Of a stretch of DNA of 64,000 bases, positions 11,484-23,450 are shown piece after piece. The position numbers and the translations under genes are program-made. Numbering within the stretch: the first letter of the stretch is position 1; every line of letters begins with the position of its first letter. The notes beneath the pieces were generated by a model, which saw only the letters and a program-made list of their open reading frames with translations, was not told where the DNA came from and ran no database searches. Source of the stretch: Trametes villosa (taxonomy: Eukaryota > Basidiomycota > Agaricomycetes > Polyporales > Polyporaceae); NCBI GenBank assembly GCA_002964805.2, contig PUDQ02000001.1:7960001-8024000 (forward strand). The letters run 5' to 3'.

Positions 11484-13979
11484 CTTGTGCGCCGTGTACT
11501 CGGGACGGGGGTGGCTGCGGGCGCGCGTCGCTGCGCTGCTGCGTGTGCGGCGGGGGGCTCGTGAATACGATCGGTGGCTGTTTGGGCGTGCCGCGGTCGC
11601 AGCTGGACACACCCAGGCCGGCCTCGGAGGGGTTTTGTACGTGTCGCGTGTGCCGTTTGCAACATGTTTGGCAGCTGCGAACCCTTCGGCCGAGCAGGGG
11701 ACGTCGCGGGCGGTGCGCAGGCGGGGGGACTGACTGTATAGAGAACGGCGCTGCGGGGGACGCCGCGTCCTGACTCGCTCGCGGGGCGAGGGCGAGGGCG
11801 AGCTGCGAGCCCGGCCGGAGATGGCGCTGCTCGCTGGGGACGCGATCGGGACGCCTGCGCCCCATTCGCTCTGGACCTCCCCCCTCCTCTTCTTCGGTCG
11901 ACTTCTCTGCACACCGGGCCATCGCTCTCCCGTTTCTGGCCCCGCTAGGTAAGGTTCTCCAGCCCGCCCTTGTGCGGCGTCCCCTGCACCCCGCATTCCG
12001 CCCAGGCACTCTCCCCGCCTCCGCGGCTGACAGCGGGCGTGCAGACGGCGACGTCGCGCCAACTGGCCGCTACTTGTGCGCCGGCCGATTTTTCTCTGAC
12101 ATGCGCTGCTGCCTGCTGCCGCCCCTGGCGCGTTCTCGCGCAGTGGAGCGGTGCGCTTCTCTGATTGGCTGAGCGAGCCTGGACCGCGATTCATATTCAG
12201 CCACGACGGGCGTGCGCGCCAGAACGCCTCTCCCTGTCACGCCCGCGTTTTGCGCGGCGCCGCCGCGCCGTTCCATCTCCCTCCGCTGCTCGCCGGCCGG
12301 CATTGCACAGAGCTTCGCAGCAGCCAATCCGCGGCCGCGTTCTAGTGCGCGGCGGGTACAGTCTCATAACCTCGTTGTCGATGTCATTGTCAGTCGATTT
12401 GTGTACATGTAGCTCTGTCTGGATGATGCTGATGCACGCTGGTGTCGGACTCCCTCGGCGTTTTGGCCGCGTGAGTCGCTCGCGTTACTGCCGGCCGTGC
12501 CCATTCACTCGACGTTCGCACCCCGAAGCGCGCCGGCGATCCACGCTCGCATGTCCGAGTCGCGACCCGGCGAGCCTATCGCGCGCGCGGCTGGGCGCGC
12601 GGTGCGATTGGCTGATGGGCTGGTGATATGTTGCGCGATGCTGGGAGAATCGCAGAAGTGCGCGCGCGGCTGATCGTTTACGTAGCCGATCCGGGACGCC
12701 GAGGAGGACTTTCGAGAGTCGAGAGCACCGGCCAAGCAGAGGAGTGCAAGGGGGACGTCCAATGGCAGAATGGCATAGCTCCGCGAAGTTTGGAGGGCGC
12801 ACGATGTTCCTGGGATCGCAGCGGGGCATCGCGTCGTTCGGAGACTCGGAGTTGCGGCGTTGTGCTGACTTCCGTCGTCGGAGTGCTCACCATGTCCGAC
12901 GACAGCCGTTCAGTACACACCATTCAGACCGTCGCAGCCGGGTTTGCCCGTGATATTGCAGATGTTGTGTGCACCAACGAGGAGCCTGCGTCGTGCGAGC
13001 GCCCCGGGCGGTCGGAATCCGATGGAATTGGTGCAACAAGGTTCTGACGTACGCCGATAATCACCAGGTTCGTTCGGATGGGCGTGCGGGCCCAGAGTCG
13101 CGTAGGACATACTGACGTTGTCGTTCTAGATCTATAGCCGCCGCTAAGAAGAGGGAACCACTGATGAAATCGCCGGTCCATGGCGTACGTTCGTACTCAG
13201 GCTGTCCAGCCAATCAACGTCGGTGCGCACATGGCGCTATTGATAGGCCGGGCTACCGCCCGCTAAATGCCGCACAATCCAGCTTGCAGGCAAACATGAC
13301 GCACCTATCGCTCAAGCCCGTCGTTAATTGTGGTTGGTCCGTCTCACACACAGCGGGGTGCTGGAGGGTGCCACGGATGAATCACGCGGTGAGTGGTATC
13401 ACAGGAAATCGAGAGTATTCACACAAGTGCGTCGATCCATGTGCCATGCTGATCCCATGGTACGGATGGCCGTCTTGCCGCAAACCACGAGTTGTGTATC
13501 CGGCCTCGTTGCATCGTCTCGCGGTAGAAGCCGGCTATCGATCGTGCCGTGGGGAAGGGCGCAGAATGCCTCGCGCAGCAAGGGACGGCGGTGCCGCATG
13601 ATGCTTAACCGAACGGTGCAAACTGAGCCTGAGCTCGGTGCGTAGGCTGTACTAATCTCGGGGGGTTGTACAGCCCTCTTCAATGCGCCGATAGCCTCTT
13701 GAGTTGCTTGACGGTACTGGGGGATGGCCAGCTGCAGCCCAGCTCTTGCGCTGTAAGCCGAGTGTATGAGTCTGGTGAGTAATTCCCAAAAGTCGACTGA
13801 GTACTGCAGTTGCTAAAGGAAGTGGTACACTGGTACATGCAGTCACCCTGAGATCCAAGATATAATGTCCTCCGTTCCGTATATGCCAAGGGTATATGGC
13901 CTACACAAACTCGATTAGAAGAGGCCTCTCTACGACGCGACAGACGGCCTACTCACCGATGATAATACACGCGACCATG
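11484..13979. other. 2.5-kb gap without a convincing gene
   Basis: No reading frame here resembles a known protein. CCAAT motifs occur at 12164-12168 (reverse), 12324-12328, 12607-12611 (reverse) and 12759-12763, suggesting a promoter around 12.1-12.8 kb. The nearest downstream ATG on the plus strand is 12892, opening a 51-codon frame (to 13047) that I cannot confirm. A noncoding RNA or a small intron-rich gene is possible. Confidence 0.4.
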
Positions 13980-14307
13980 TCACCCAAAACTAGGGCGAGC
14001 CGCGGTGGGCGCAGCCCAACCCTGCTTCTTCGCCTCCTTCGAGAAGGCGGAGGCGGAGTCGAGCTTCGCGTCGACCTTGGAGGTGGACGACGACTTGGTC
14101 CCCTTCGGCGAAGCAGGCGGGGACTGCTTACTGTCGGCGAGGGTGCTCGTGTCGGACATGACCGACTTGGCTACAGGCGGCATTGTCGTCAACGGCGGTC
14201 TGGGAGGAGGGACCAGCGAGGAGGGACTCACTGTCGTCCGTGGCGCCAGCGCCGGTGTCCTGCGCCTTAGTGGCGGTAGGAGCAGTCTGTGCGGCCTTGT
14301 CGCTCAT
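13980..14307 (-). CDS. Small unknown hydrophilic protein, 88 residues
   Basis: Exons 14232-14307 and 13980-14170, split by a 61-nt GT-AG intron, join to 267 nt. The protein begins MSDKAAQTAPTATKAQDTG and ends KKQGWAAPTAARPSFG. It is Ala/Ser/Lys/Thr-rich and probably disordered. I do not recognise it. Just beyond the stop, another frame reads LVLGDMVACIII, a hydrophobic stretch followed by a possible donor; a further intron could therefore replace the present C-terminus with a membrane-like tail. The start is well defined; the 3' end is uncertain. Confidence 0.55.
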
Positions 14308-14967
14308 GATTAGCGGAGGATGAGAGTGGAGGTGGGGTAGAGGATGAGGGGTGCAGCTCGGGGAGCTGGGTGCTGATCATCCTGCCCCGCCGCTCCCCCG
14401 TATTTATGTGCGGCGCGCGAGGTTGTGCGCCAGAGTCGGCGCGCCCTGCACCAATATGCTTACCTACTCGCGCGATTATGGTTTCCCTTTGCCCAAGGTG
14501 TGAATGTCTCGGTGGCTGCCCGCCCTCAACCCTGGGTCCGCCACAGAGTAGGGCGGCGCCTCGGGGGCGGGACACGGCGGTGGGTCCAGGGTTTCGCGAT
14601 CAATCACCTCGCATTAGGCGACGGTCCCGAAGGGGAGCGCGCAGCCATAGCATGACCAGGTCCCGCTCCCGAGCTTGTTCACCGTGATTCATAGTCAGTC
14701 GCTGTGGTTCATGGAGCGTCGGGTTGTCTACTAAGTGCGGATCGCGGGTATGTGAGTCAAGCGCAGCACGTCGGCTAGAGCTCGATTTCGTTATGGCCGT
14801 ACGGTAGCCGCCAATTTATTGACGACCGCTGGGCGGACTGCGTCAGTTTGACTACGCTCCCGCGACTTGCGATGTGTCATCCCCGCGCATCGACGCGGGG
14901 TAATTGAGCGAATACTCGGGTATGTGGTGGTAACGATCGAATTATGCGCAGTCCTAGTCATCTCGCG
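14308..14967. other. Intergenic, promoter of the small unknown gene
   Basis: 660 bp between two minus-strand genes. No coding segment or RNA gene recognised. Confidence 0.5.
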
Positions 14968-15633
14968 TCACCCCTTGAATTCGCCGAATTCCAAACCCAT
15001 CGTTCCCTCCGGTGCGCCTGGAAGCTCCTTGAAGCCCAACCGCTCGTAAAACCTCTTCGCGCCGTCGTTGCGCGGGTCAAGCCCGAGCCACAACCTGCTC
15101 AGCCCCCGCTCCTCCCGCAGGTACTCTACCGCCCGCGCGATCAGCCGCCGACCCCACCCCTTGCGCTGGTACTCGGGCAGAATGTCGATGTGCAAGTGCG
15201 CAGGTGAGTAGTCGACCGCCGCCTGCGGCGCGCGCGGCGGGTTGTGCAGGATATTGATGAAGCGCTTATCCGCGTCCGTCGCTCCCTCGTTCGCCTCGGG
15301 CGGGTACGCGTACTTGGCGCGCGCGCGCGGGTACCACTCGTCCGCGGCGTGCTGCTCGAATGTGCGAGTGTCGTACGAGCCGAGGATGTACCCGACGACG
15401 CGGCTGTCCTCAGGCTGCGCGGGGTCGACCATCACGAACCCAAAGGTGGCGGGGAGGTGCGCGTAGGGCTCGGCGTAGACGAGGCCGATGAGCTCGCCGA
15501 AGGTGTGCAGGTGCTCTGCGGAGTTCCCGGCGTCGCCGGTGAGGAGGCAGATGCGGTTCAGCGCGGGGGAGTCGGTGGGACGGACTGAGCGGACGTAGAC
15601 TTCGTCCGAGCGCGGTGAGGTGGGATTCGCCAT
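14968..15633 (-). CDS. GNAT-family N-acetyltransferase
   Basis: An intronless gene of 221 residues starting MANPTSPRSDEVYVRSVRP. The GNAT fold is visible: an N-terminal substrate part (LNRICLLTGDAG), the beta4 strand AHLHIDILPEYQ, the acetyl-CoA pyrophosphate loop QRKGWGRRLI (the Q/RxxGxG/A motif), and the C-terminal motif RLWLGLDPRNDGAKRFYERLGF. Relatives include the fungal GNAT proteins related to the acetyltransferase-like domain of O-GlcNAcase; the substrate cannot be told from sequence. A TTG two codons upstream is in frame, but the ATG at 15633 is the only credible start. Confidence 0.88.
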   Translation of the reverse strand: MANPTSPRSDEVYVRSVRPTDSPALNRICLLTGDAGNSAEHLHTFGELIGLVYAEPYAHLPATFGFVMVDPAQPEDSRVVGYILGSYDTRTFEQHAADEWYPRARAKYAYPPEANEGATDADKRFINILHNPPRAPQAAVDYSPAHLHIDILPEYQRKGWGRRLIARAVEYLREERGLSRLWLGLDPRNDGAKRFYERLGFKELPGAPEGTMGLEFGEFKG

Positions 15634-16368
15634 GTTCAAGCCGGGGTAACTAGAAAGCCAGGTAAGTCAGCATGGTATATGTATAGCTATACACCCGTAA
15701 CGCACTACAAGTTTACAATGGGGAAGATACGGCTTGGATCGTGTAATAGAGGTCGAGGGAATGGCGTACAAGTTGTTATCAGATAGCGTGACGCTCTCAA
15801 TGCCGGAGAAGAATCAAAGATGGCTCGCGTGGCTGGATCTCTACGGGCGATGGGACTCAGAGGCTTTACCACGTTTGCAGTACTCTGCCAGAGCCTGCTA
15901 GATCAACCTGTGGGAGCCCTGGGCGTGTTGGGTTCTGTTGGTCCAACTGGAGGGCATTCAATATGGAGGCGACTGCGAGGGTACGCGCGGGAAGAGCACA
16001 ACAACGTTGTTAGGCGCCTATGCACCGACACCTTTCTGGAGAGGCCAGCACAGCTTGCACTATACCACTACCATCACTTACCAGATCTCCGGTCTGCGCG
16101 TGCTCAATGAACACCCCAGCTAATATTTCAGGGTACTTCTACGGCAGCTACCTTCACAGCATGAGCTCGGGCGGGACTCGGACGCGAATACGGTAGGGAG
16201 TGCGGTGGAACCGGAGCGATCGCAATCCCAACCGAAGAGAGGCTGACCGGCCATGCATACTCGCGGAACCTCCAGTGCCATGTCCTGCTGTTCCCCCCTC
16301 GTACATTGCCCCCGTTCTCCTGTGCAGCCCTCGACTACCACACTAGTTTCTCAGGAGCAGGCTCCATC
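15634..16368. promoter_or_regulatory. Divergent intergenic region GNAT / Prm10-like
   Basis: 735 bp between two diverging genes. It should contain both promoters. No further feature was recognised. Confidence 0.5.
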
Positions 16369-19023
16369 ATGCCCTACACCGACCTACCCCCTCGACGCTC
16401 CTCGCTAGCTCGGCGGTCAGCTAACTCGCCGGAGACGCGGCGCAGTTCTCGCGTGCGCTTCGACGACGACAACCACAATGACGAGGAACCGTCTGTCACG
16501 GACGACATCGTTGGAGAGTATGAGTCGCCTCACGAAGGATCCTCCGGTGAGGAAGCAGGCGTGGTGCCCATTCCCCCACCGGCGCACCCCGCGAACGTGG
16601 ACGTCGCCTGGAGAATCCCCGACTACGAGCATACCAACAGTCCGGGGCTCTCCAGTGGTAGCCCTCGCCCTATTTCGCACTCCGTCTCACCACGGGGCAG
16701 TCGTGATACTGGACATCGGGATTCCAACGCGACTCTGTTCAACAGTCGGGAGTCTCTCGATGCGAAAGGGGATCCCGCCAAGGAGGACTCGAAGCACTCC
16801 TTCTCGACGTACCGTCACCCGTATGACATTCGACCGCCTCGGGAAGCGCACACGGGTTCTCCCTCCCGCGGCCGCCCCTCGGTTGCGAGTGGCCCATCCG
16901 CATACAGCCAGGACGAGCGCGACGAGGACGGCGAAACCGACAGCGACGAGGACAGGGGGGAATGCAATCTCGGCACGCGAGACGACCGTCATCGCGGGTA
17001 CCTCTCCAACCTGATGGACTTGTACGCCAACGACAGGAGCGCGGGGGATGGTCAGAACGGTGCCGGCCGTTCCAAGCTGTACCGTCGAGTGGCCCGTGGT
17101 AACTCGTTCGAATCGACGATGACAACGTCTACCCGCCCGGATCACCACCGCTTCGACTCTTACATGTCGAACGACTCGCAGGTCATCGACCCGGACGACC
17201 CGACGGTCACGGGCGAGCGCAAGAAGAACCTCGACGACCAGGAGGACCTCGAGAAGGCGTGCATGAAGCAGATGGACTACAAGGCTCGCCGCAAGCTGCG
17301 CCAGAGGATCCGGATCGAGTTCAACATCACCTGTACGTTCACATTCTGTCCATTTTGGGTCAACGTCGCTCATCCCCCGCAGCCGTCATCAATCGTCAAA
17401 AGTTCCTCATGCGTCTCGCCAAGGCGTTGATGACCTTCGGAGCACCTTCCCACCGCATCGAGTCTCAGCTCCTCTCGGCCGCCCGGATCCTCGAAGTTGA
17501 CGCCGAGTTCATCCACATTCCCGGTGTCATCATCTGCTCGTTCGGAGATCAGGAGACGAAGACGTCGGAGATGCACTTCGTCAAGTGTGGTGGCAGGCTT
17601 TCGCTCGGCAGCTTGCACGAGGTCCACCAGATCTACCGACAGGTCGTCCACGACGAGATCAGCGCAAGGAAGGCCACGGTCAAGCTCGAGGCGTTGATGG
17701 TGGCGAAGCCTCTTTACGGCTCCCTCGTCCGCTGCTCTTTGGCTTTCTGCCTCTCGGGGCTCATCTGCGTGCTCGCCTTTGGAGGGTCGTTCGTGGATAT
17801 GTGGATCGCTGGACTGGGCGCGACATTCCTATGCCTGATGCAAATCTGCGTCGCCACCAAAAGTCAGCTGTATGCTAACGTCTTCGAGTGAGTATTTATA
17901 CCCTCAACAGCCCTCATCGTACTGACTTGAAATGTATAGGATCTCGGTGACAATCGTCATCTCCTTCGCCGCTCGTGGACTGAGCAGCATTCGGAGCCAA
18001 ATCTTCTGCTACACTGCGATCTCTTCTGCGGGCATCGTCGGCATCCTGCCCGGGTACCTTATCCGTGAGTGTCATCTGTCATCGTTCACTCGTGATACTA
18101 ATAATTTGGACAGTGAGCAGCTCGCTCGAGCTGGCTTCCAAAAACATCGTCTGTGGGAGCGTGAAGATGGTGTATGCGCTCATTTACACACTGTTCTTGG
18201 TATGTCCTAAGTGCTATGCTCGTAATCGTATTGCTGACCTTGCTTGCTATTCGTAGGGCTTCGGACTTCAAATCGGCTCAGACCTGTACTTGCTCTTTGA
18301 CCAAGGGGCACGGCAAGATCTGGCTGCTCTGGCAGCGCGTATGACGACGGCGGCATCTATCACAGGAACCTTCATCTCCGACAACGGGACATTCGCGAAC
18401 ATCAACCACGGCGCGCCGCTCGAGGGCACGTTCACGTTCGTGAGCGGCGCGCCGTTCGTGCAGGAGCACATCATCGACGGCTGCTACCGCCCACCGACGT
18501 TCCCGTGGTACCTGCAGCCGTTCCCGTGGTGGACGCAGTTCATCATCGTGCCGATCTTCTCGATCATGTCCTCGCTCGCGAACCTGCAGCCGCTCTGGAC
18601 GGTCGAGCTCGTCGTCATGGTCGTCATCTCCTGCGTCTCGTACGCGGCGAACAAGATCGCGAACCACTTCATCTTCAACCGCTCGGACGTCGTCTCCGCG
18701 ATCGGCGCGTTCGCCGTCGGCCTCCTCGGGAACATCTACTCGCGCAAGATGGGCGGCACGGCGTTCACGTCCATGGTCACCGGCGTGCTCTTCCTCGTCC
18801 CGGTGCGTCATCCTCTCATGCGTGTGCTCTGGACGCGGCGCTAATGACGTCTCTGCAGTCTGGCCTGTCCCAGGCCGGGGGTATCACCGCCCAGGGGAAC
18901 GGAATTGACATCGGAGGCGCGATGATTGCGGTTACGATCGGCATTACGGTCGGGCTGTTCATGAGCCAGGCCCTCGTCTATATGTTCGGCTCGCGCAAGA
19001 ACGCCGCGATCTTCTCGTTCTAA
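16369..19023 (+). CDS. Prm10/ThrE-family membrane transporter
   Basis: This is a ThrE-type (DUF1212 plus DUF3815) polytopic protein related to yeast Prm10, of poorly known function; bacterial ThrE exports threonine and serine. Six exons (16369-17332, 17383-17887, 17940-18064, 18114-18199, 18257-18802, 18859-19023) give 2391 nt, 796 residues. The first ~310 residues are a disordered Ser/Asp-rich cytosolic tail. The DUF1212 domain starts at NRQKFLMRLAKALMTFGAPSH and contains HRIESQLLSAARIL. About ten membrane segments follow, e.g. LAFCLSGLICVLAFGG, AMIAVTIGITVGLFMSQALV. A long extracytosolic loop (VSGAPFVQEHIIDGCYRP) lies between the two halves. Confidence 0.92.
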
Positions 19024-19360
19024 TGCCTGCCGTCCCCACACTCCCCGCGCTCCGTGGCCGTGCATTATCACGATCGTGTTCCTCCTCCGTTCAAACCACG
19101 GCCTTGCGTCATATACCCGTCATCATCTCTATTCCCCCTTAATTTATTCACTCCGTCCGGACTCGTTATGTTGTACTACCTCACATCGACAGTGTATCAC
19201 CACCCTTGTGCACACGCGGTCTCGATCCTGCGGTTTCTACCTCATGGAAATACATTTCTATTCGTATGTCTCACCAGATATGATCAGTACATACAGCTCA
19301 GACTGCTCTTTCTCTCACGCCGCCAAGGCACGTCCCTCATCCCTTCTAGGACCGTCGATC

Positions 19361-21499
19361 CTAGAAACGTACGGCAGGCGACCGCTCGACGCTCTCGAGC
19401 GAGACCTTGTGTCCGACAAGGGTTCGGATGTTGTTGATGCCATAACTACAAGCACACGAGTGAGCGGCGCCCGCTTCCCACGACAAGGCACAAGATAGTC
19501 AGGAGCAGCAACACATACCGAATCATCGTCGGTCGCTCGAGACTGATGCCCCAGCCGTGGACGTGGACGTCCTTCGGGAAGCCCATGGGCTCGAGCATCT
19601 CGGGGCGGAACATGCCGCTGTTGCCGACCTCGACCCACTTGCTTAGTTGCGGGTGGAAGGCGAAGATCTCCAGGGAGGGCTATGCGGCGACGGAAGGTGA
19701 GTGTTCCGCAGGTACGAAGAGCACATGAAGGTAGAGAAGCCGAGATGACCGACCTCTGTGTACGGGTTGTACGCCGGCTTGAAGCGCAGGTTCTCGATGC
19801 CCATCTTCTTGAAGAACACGCGCATGAACCCTATGAACATAGGCCATCAGGCGACCGCTCGCGGGAGCCAGACAACGCCAAGGCACGCACCGATGAGATC
19901 CGCGAGGGTCAGGTTCTTGTCCGCGACGACGCCCTCGACCTGGTGGAACTCCGCCAAATGCGTCGCGTCCATCGTCTCGTTCCGGAACACGCGGTCGATC
20001 GAGAAGAGCTTCGCCGGCCGGAATCCGTCGGGGCCCGCCTTGCCCGCGCCGGGGACGGTCGAGGACGCGTGCGCGCCCTCGCGCTTGACGGCCTCCTCGG
20101 AGTCGTCGTCCTCGCCGCGGCAGCGCGCGGCGAGCTTGTACAGCATGGACGCGGAGGAGGCGGTGGTGTGCGTGCGCAGGAGGAGCTTGCGGGACTCCTC
20201 GTGCGACCAGGGCGCGCGGTAGCCGGTCGAGCCGTAGCCGCCGTGCTCGTGCACCTTTGAGACGCGATCATAGTAGTCCTTGGGCGGGGGCAATGATTCG
20301 GCAGGATCTGCATTTGAAAAGGGAGGGACGGTAAGTTCTGGAGGAAGGCTAGACAGGAAATGACTGACCGGAAAGGTAGAAGGTGTCCTGCACCTCACGC
20401 GCTGGGTGCTGCTGAGGCACGAAGAGCGCGTCGAAGCACCAGAAGCCAGACTCGACGAAGGATGATGTGGGCATCTCGGCGAAACTGTTCCCTCCTGTCA
20501 GCCAATGTGTTACTACGAGGCCTAGCCGGTTTGGCATACCCCATCTCCAGGAAGATATTCCGGATTTCCTCCCGGACCTTGAGGAGCGGATGCAGGGCAC
20601 CGCCGTTTGGAGGGATACCGTCGGCTTCGAAGTTATACTTCTTGTACGTAGCGGTCTTCCACGATCCCCTGTAAACGGTCGCGTGAAGTTTATGACTCGG
20701 AGACCTTTACTGCGGACCTACGATGTGAGCATCTCCACCGTGAGATCGGTCTCCGGTTTCGCTGTTGAGGTGCTGAAATGCGGGCCCTTGCGCACAGTGA
20801 ACCATTGGCCCTTTCTGCGCGCGCGCACAATGTTTACTAGGCTGGACACAATTGGCGGATACTGGGACAAACCTTTGCGCGACGAGCTTCCGTTTCCGTA
20901 GCTCCGCAAGGGCCTTCTCCCCCGCCTTCAGCGTGCCGGTAGAGTCAACCTCGCGCATTTGCAGCTGGGTGCTATCGGTGATCGAATCCACCTAAACATA
21001 CATTCAGCAGGGCCCTTACAAAGTCTACGAGCCCGGAGACAAACCAGCTTGACGAGGCCATCCCCCTCCTTGCCAATCCACTTGTTTTTGAAGGCCTGCC
21101 CTTGGCCGACCTTTGCGGTCTCCGCGCCGACCTTCTCCTGCAGCTGCTTCGGCGGGATCGGCGCGCCGTCGCCCTTCTTTGGGCACGCGGCCCATACCCG
21201 AGCCTCATGCGAGCCCTGCAGGGCGATTTGCGCGCCCTCCTGGGTAAGCACATGGGAGACCGTTTCTTGGGTCGTGTATTTGATCATCTGCAGCAGCTAT
21301 TGGTGTGTGCGCGTAGATCGCCGGGCGCTAGACATACATCACGACTTGACAGGGAGTTCAGAGCTCCGAGGATGATAATTTGCGAGTCATGGGTCGCCGC
21401 GGGCTCCTTGTATCCGGGGAGGACGAGCGTGCGGGTGTCCTTGATCTCACCCTCTTTGTCGAGGGTGTCCAGGATGAGCTGCTGGATCGCTTCCGCCAT
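19361..21499 (-). CDS. FRS2: Cytosolic phenylalanyl-tRNA synthetase alpha subunit
   Basis: This is the catalytic alpha subunit that pairs with the beta subunit encoded at 4019-6403. The N-terminus ([17 protein letters not shown]) begins the winged-helix tRNA-binding region. The class II core follows: the motif 1 region with [19 protein letters not shown], motif 2 ([30 protein letters not shown]), and motif 3 in the last two exons ([36 protein letters not shown]). The C-terminus [17 protein letters not shown] matches the eukaryotic family. The gene is interrupted by several short introns; the last (donor at about 19518) was checked and joins in frame. Confidence 0.95.
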
Positions 21500-21741
21500 G
21501 GCCGGTCTATACGCGTATTCCCTGTCCTTCTAGTATTTTGTGCAGCAGCAGCGTCCGACTATTGAGAGAGGGCAAGTGGAGGAGATGGAGGAGCGTGAAG
21601 CGAGGCTGAGAATCGAAATCGAGATGGGCTTGACTCGGTAGACGCCCATAAAGCGATCGTGTATGCGCGCGCACGTGAATCCGCCCTCTCCCTCGTCCAC
21701 CTCCGCGGGGCAGGCGATGTCCCCCTCGTTCCACTCCCCCC
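21500..21741. promoter_or_regulatory. Divergent promoter FRS2 / PEX2
   Basis: 242 bp separate the start codons. Pyrimidine-rich tracts (e.g. around 21640-21740) are present; no TATA box is evident. Confidence 0.5.
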
Positions 21742-23299
21742 ATGTCCGCCCCGCACCCACCGGCCGTCGCGCAAGCCTGGCAGAGCGCGTGGAACGATGC
21801 GCAGCATAGGATCGAGCGCATTCGCGGCGACATCGCGGCTACGCCATCTCCGCTTCCCCGCATTACGCGTGTCGGGAAGGTCGACGCGGAGCTCTTGGAC
21901 GCGGAACTCGTGCAGTTGCTGAAGGAGCCCTTAACGAAGGCACTGAATTTGGTCAATGTGCGCCGCCCTTTTTGTCATTGGTGATGCCCTCTGAACGCGA
22001 CGTTCGCTACAGTCTGCCTTCAAGGCCCAGTTCGAGCCTGAGCTTGCGCTGCTCATCCACCTCGTGCTGTACAAGTTCTCCGTCTGGGACACAGGTGCGA
22101 GCTATGGCGCCAAGCTTCAAGGTCTCAAGTATGCGTCCCCTCAACGGTCGAATACGCTCTTTCGGACTGGTATGCCCCTTCCTATGCGCGCCGAATGTTG
22201 GTCTGAACGGACGTGACAGCATCTGGGCTGCCTGGGACAACGCTGGTTCTGCATAGCATCTTGACGATCTTCGTGCCATATCTACACAACCGCTTACGCG
22301 CACATGCCCTCTCGAACGCATGGCCGGATGCGCCTTCGTCAGACAGACGGCGGAAGCTATGGGAGCTCTTGACGCGCCTTGAGTCCATCCATGGCGCGGC
22401 CGGCCTGCTGAACTTCGTCTTCTTCCTCTGGAACGGAAGGTCGGTTTAACCGGTACATCCGAGCTATATCTACAGGGCTGACGTCATGCCCAGATACCGG
22501 ACACTAGCAGACAGGTTACTGCGGCTGCAACTGGTCTCCGCTCGCCGACACTTCCAGCGGGAAGTATCGTACGAGTTCATGAACCGGCAGATGGTTTGGC
22601 ACGCATTCACAGTAAGCCGGGCCTCCATCAATGTTCGCGTCTTAGCGACTCAGCTTCGTGTAGGAATTCCTGCTGTTCCTCCTACCTCTTGTCAACACCC
22701 GGGCTCTTCGCCGGCAATTCACGTCCATCACATCCCGCCTCACGCTTGACTCCATCTTGCCATCACGATCCGGCGCGGCGCAAACGGAGAAGAAGGCGCG
22801 GAGAGGAAAGTACTGGGCACTCCCCGAAGACCAGTGTGCGATCTGCGCCGAGAACGCGTCCACGAACATGGCCGACCCCGCCAGCGCCCTGACGTCTCTC
22901 ACCTCCATCTCGCCATACACCACCTCAAGTAGCACCGGACCAGCAGAGCCCAACGACCCCGACCAGGCGCCACAGTTCCCGATCCACACCCCATACATCA
23001 CGTCCTGCGAGCACGTCTACTGCTACTACTGCGTGACGGACCGCATGATGCGTACGGCGGATGAGCGGTCGGGCGCCGGGCCCAAGGGCACGCAGTGGGA
23101 GTGTCTACGCTGCGCCGAGGGCGTGGCTGCAGCGGACCGCGTCGAGGCGGAGGTGGAGGGCCCGGACTATGCGAGCGGCTTGGATGAAGACGACGAGGAT
23201 GCGATGAGCTTCGAGTTCGGGAGCGAGGATGTGGATACGGAGTTCACTGGGAGCGTGGGCAGCTATGCGGATAGTGAGTCAGGGCTGTCGAGCGACTGA
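21742..23299 (+). CDS. PEX2: Peroxin Pex2 (RING E3 ligase of the peroxisome)
   Basis: Pex2 forms the Pex2-Pex10-Pex12 retrotranslocation channel and ubiquitin ligase that recycles Pex5. Five exons (21742-21957, 22013-22169, 22220-22439, 22494-22611, 22664-23299) give 1347 nt, 448 residues. The N-terminal Pex2/Pex12 domain contains DAELLDAELVQLL and FEPELALLIHLVLYKFSVWD. Membrane helices such as LVLHSILTIFVPYL and AAGLLNFVFFLWNG follow. The C-terminal RING reads CAICAENA, then CEHVYCYYCV, then CLRC. A loop of about 50 residues separates the first two Cys pairs. An acidic tail of ~50 residues ends the protein, longer than in yeast. Confidence 0.93.
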
Positions 23300-23450
23300 A
23301 GGCGTTTCTCGCAAGTAATCCATCTTGCCTCAATAATCTATGGCTGAAGGATGACTGTCTGACTACAAGTCCATTGGGCAAGAGTCAACGGTAAGTCTTC
23401 TCGCGGATCCGGTGAGTACACGTTATTACATTCTCAAGGTATATTCATCT

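Noticed and set aside
12892..13047. 51-codon ATG frame (MSDDSRSVHTIQTVAAG)
   Set aside because: Too short to support alone, no splice partner that extends it convincingly.
16306..16368. Upstream extension of the Prm10-like protein
   Set aside because: Opens with TTG; the ATG at 16369 is the first credible start.
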